Shown one piece after another: positions 62,515 to 64,000 of a DNA stretch of 64,000 nt. A program made the translations under genes and the position numbers. This stretch comes from Mesorhizobium neociceri (GTDB lineage: Bacteria > Pseudomonadota > Alphaproteobacteria > Rhizobiales > Rhizobiaceae). A model generated the notes under the pieces. It searched no databases, was not told the DNA's origin, and saw nothing but the letters and a program-made list of their open reading frames with translations. Numbering within the stretch: the stretch's first letter is position 1; the number at the start of each line of letters is the position of its first letter. Location of the stretch: NCBI RefSeq assembly GCF_013520985.1, contig NZ_JACDTY010000017.1, forward strand, positions 1-64,000, written 5' to 3'.

Positions 62515-63750
62515 ATGCCGAACGTGTTTCTTTTCGACCTCGACATGACGCTTGTCGACAGCTCGGCGCTTGCACATCTGCGGCGCTCGCAGATGTGGAA
62601 CGCCGTTCGTCAGAATATGAATCTCATCCGAGCCTTTCCAGCGCAAGGGCGGGCAGCGCCGCATGAACTTCCTGCGCTGCTGCGGGCCGACGGGCAGGCA
62701 GTCGGCATTGTTACGTCATCGCCGGAATGGTACGCGACCGCTGTTCTGCAGCAGTTCCGAATTCCCTACGACGTGCTGGTCAGCTACGGCGACACCGAGA
62801 ACCACAAGCCAGATCCTGCGCCGATCGAGGAAGCCCTCCGGCGCCTTGGCATCGCAGCAAGCCGGGAGTCGCTCTACATCGGCGATGATGTCGGAGATGT
62901 AGAGGCCGCCTACCACGCCGGATTGGCTTCCGTTGCAGTCCGCTGGGGTCCTACGTCGATCTTCGAGCTCTCGTCCAGTGCGCCCGACATTTTCATGTCG
63001 AAGGCCTCGACGCTGCTACGCCGAGACCGCATCGGTGGGCGCGGCTACATCGGCGAAGCGCTGACCAGCAAATGGCCCTTCCACAGCCATTGGGGCTCTA
63101 TTCTCCATTGCGACGATGAGCCCGTCGTCTATGCACTTGGCCGCTATTTCACGGCGTCCGATCCACGGCACGCAACCAGCCCCTTGAGCGCGGCCGTTCT
63201 GTCTTTGAAAAATAATGACAGCCAAGCGCAGATCCTCGGCGAATGCGTTGGCCGCGCCGTCGCCCTTTTCGACTGGAATCCCGATTGCATCATCCCCGTA
63301 CCCATGAAGCCCTCGCAGGAGCGCAACCGCTTCAAGGAACTGCTCGAAAGCGCTTCCGACCATTTCGACGAGGATATCGAGGTTGAACTCAGCGGCCTGA
63401 AAACCGTCAAGGAGATCGACGGCTACAAGCAGATGAACGCCCTGCAGCGAGCGGAGGCCATCAAGGACGCCTTCGATACGGATTACACTTGGAGCGGTGC
63501 CAAGATTCTGCTGCTCGACGACGTCTATACGACCGGAGAGACCACAAGAGAGTGTGTGCGCATTCTTAACGCCAACGGGGCTGGCGAGGTCCGGGTGATG
63601 GCGATTGCCAAGGATCAGCGCGTCTTCTCGCGCAAGACCTGTTCGGCCTGCGGACGATCGATGAAGATACGCGAGAATCACACGACGCACGAAAAATTTT
63701 GGGGCTGTTCGGGTTATCCGGATCACTGCCGGCACACCGAAGACTTCTAA
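62515..63750 (+). CDS. HAD hydrolase-phosphoribosyltransferase-C4 zinc-finger fusion
   Basis: 411 residues in three parts. HAD phosphatase: FLFDLDMTLVDSS (Asp8, Asp10), VGIVTSSPEW, NHKPDPAPIEEAL, YIGDDVGDVEAAYHAG. ComF-like phosphoribosyltransferase, from about 215: CIIPVPMKPSQERNRF and the PRPP loop ILLLDDVYTTGETT at about 332-345. C-terminal topoisomerase-type zinc finger: Cys376, Cys379, Cys398 and Cys405 (CSACG, FWGCSGYPDHC). The zinc finger suggests DNA contact, and the other two domains act on phosphorylated sugars or nucleotides. Coupled to the dprA-like gene (three-base gap). No such three-domain fusion is familiar to me by name. Confidence 0.82.
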   Translation: MPNVFLFDLDMTLVDSSALAHLRRSQMWNAVRQNMNLIRAFPAQGRAAPHELPALLRADGQAVGIVTSSPEWYATAVLQQFRIPYDVLVSYGDTENHKPDPAPIEEALRRLGIAASRESLYIGDDVGDVEAAYHAGLASVAVRWGPTSIFELSSSAPDIFMSKASTLLRRDRIGGRGYIGEALTSKWPFHSHWGSILHCDDEPVVYALGRYFTASDPRHATSPLSAAVLSLKNNDSQAQILGECVGRAVALFDWNPDCIIPVPMKPSQERNRFKELLESASDHFDEDIEVELSGLKTVKEIDGYKQMNALQRAEAIKDAFDTDYTWSGAKILLLDDVYTTGETTRECVRILNANGAGEVRVMAIAKDQRVFSRKTCSACGRSMKIRENHTTHEKFWGCSGYPDHCRHTEDF

Positions 63751-63768
63751 CACAGACTTCCAACGGGC

Positions 63769-64000
63769 TTATCTGGAGCTCCCCTCGGAAGTGTCCGTAA
63801 TGTGGCCACCGGTTTGCCGCCTCCACAGCCGGGCATAAAGGCCGTCCCGTTTGAGTAGCTCCGAGGGGGAGCCCTCCTCGACGATGCGCCCTTTGTCGAG
63901 CACGACGATCCTGTCCATGCCGGCAATTGTCGACAGGCGGTGGGCAATGGCGATCACCGTCTTGCCCTCCATCAGAAGCTCGAGTTTTTCTTGGACCGCC
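63769..64000 (-). CDS. ABC exporter, ATP-binding C-terminus (partial, cut by window edge)
   Basis: Only the end of the nucleotide-binding domain is inside the window: GKTVIAIAHRLSTIAGMDRI with the H-loop His, VVLDKGRIVEEGSPSELL, ending YARLWRRQTGG. This is typical of fused MsbA/lipid-A- or toxin-type half transporters. It is convergent with the HAD-PRTase gene; the gene continues beyond 64000. Confidence 0.85.
   Translation of the reverse strand, partial: AVQEKLELLMEGKTVIAIAHRLSTIAGMDRIVVLDKGRIVEEGSPSELLKRDGLYARLWRRQTGGHITDTSEGSSR

Noticed and set aside
1..64000. CRISPR arrays, rRNA and tRNA genes, integrase and att sites
   Set aside because: No regularly spaced repeats, no recognisable tRNA or rRNA sequence and no integrase were seen; a tRNA scan was not possible here, so absence is by eye only.

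Overview
The window looks like part of a rhizobial symbiosis island, most probably Mesorhizobium. The reasons are a complete nifHDKENX operon followed by rhizobial accessory nif genes, a canonical nod box in front of a GDP-mannose dehydratase of the NoeL type, ACC deaminase genes (typical of Mesorhizobium islands), NifA/sigma-54 promoter signatures, and a high density of broken insertion sequences and gene remnants. The genus is an inference from gene content; no rRNA or tRNA marker was seen.

Layout. 0.2-10.3 kb: a scattered, IS-broken amino-acid/peptide-type biosynthetic set (methyltransferase, KamA-family radical SAM enzyme, NRPS condensation remnant, ATP-grasp ligase, class III aminotransferase, 2OG-Fe(II) oxygenase), with two related small ORFs upstream of the ligase and the aminotransferase. 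10.9-13.8 kb: a compact operon behind two NifA sites and a sigma-54 promoter, encoding a HesB/IscA protein, a NifU-like protein that has lost its three scaffold cysteines, and the preQ0 genes queE-queD-queC. 13.8-29.3 kb: mostly mobile-element debris (IS110, IS21, IS3, IS256 and IS630 types, several with internal deletions), a broken lacI, a second acdS fused at its 5' end to an IS21 end, and a tandemly duplicated outer-membrane-protein plus subtilase unit. 29.4-33.6 kb: nod box and noeL, a radical SAM protein, the intact acdS, and a SyrA/ExoX-like small membrane protein. 33.6-45.6 kb: the nif region on the minus strand (nifH, D, K, E, N, X, DUF269, then response regulator, universal stress protein and phasin, then DUF683 and fdxB), with a NifA site and a sigma-54-like element before nifH.

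46-52.5 kb: a lipid-linked sugar module (small EamA-type transporter, NAD-dependent epimerase, large polytopic glycosyltransferase-like protein, HAD-UbiA fusion resembling decaprenyl-phosphate phosphoribosyltransferase). The HAD-UbiA gene has its own NifA-site/sigma-54 pair, so this glycan pathway may be switched on with nitrogen fixation. 52.7-55.4 kb: decayed ABC permease and threonine aldolase, a small membrane protein and an EipB-type periplasmic protein. 55.8-63.8 kb: a conflict/toxin-antitoxin stretch (MNT-HEPN pair, hipBA with visible operators, an omptin protease, then an XRE-DprA-HAD/phosphoribosyltransferase/zinc-finger operon). The right edge cuts an ABC exporter gene.

The most interesting points are the NifA-linked sugar module, the cysteine-less NifU paralogue heading a queEDC operon, and the XRE-DprA-HAD/PRTase operon.
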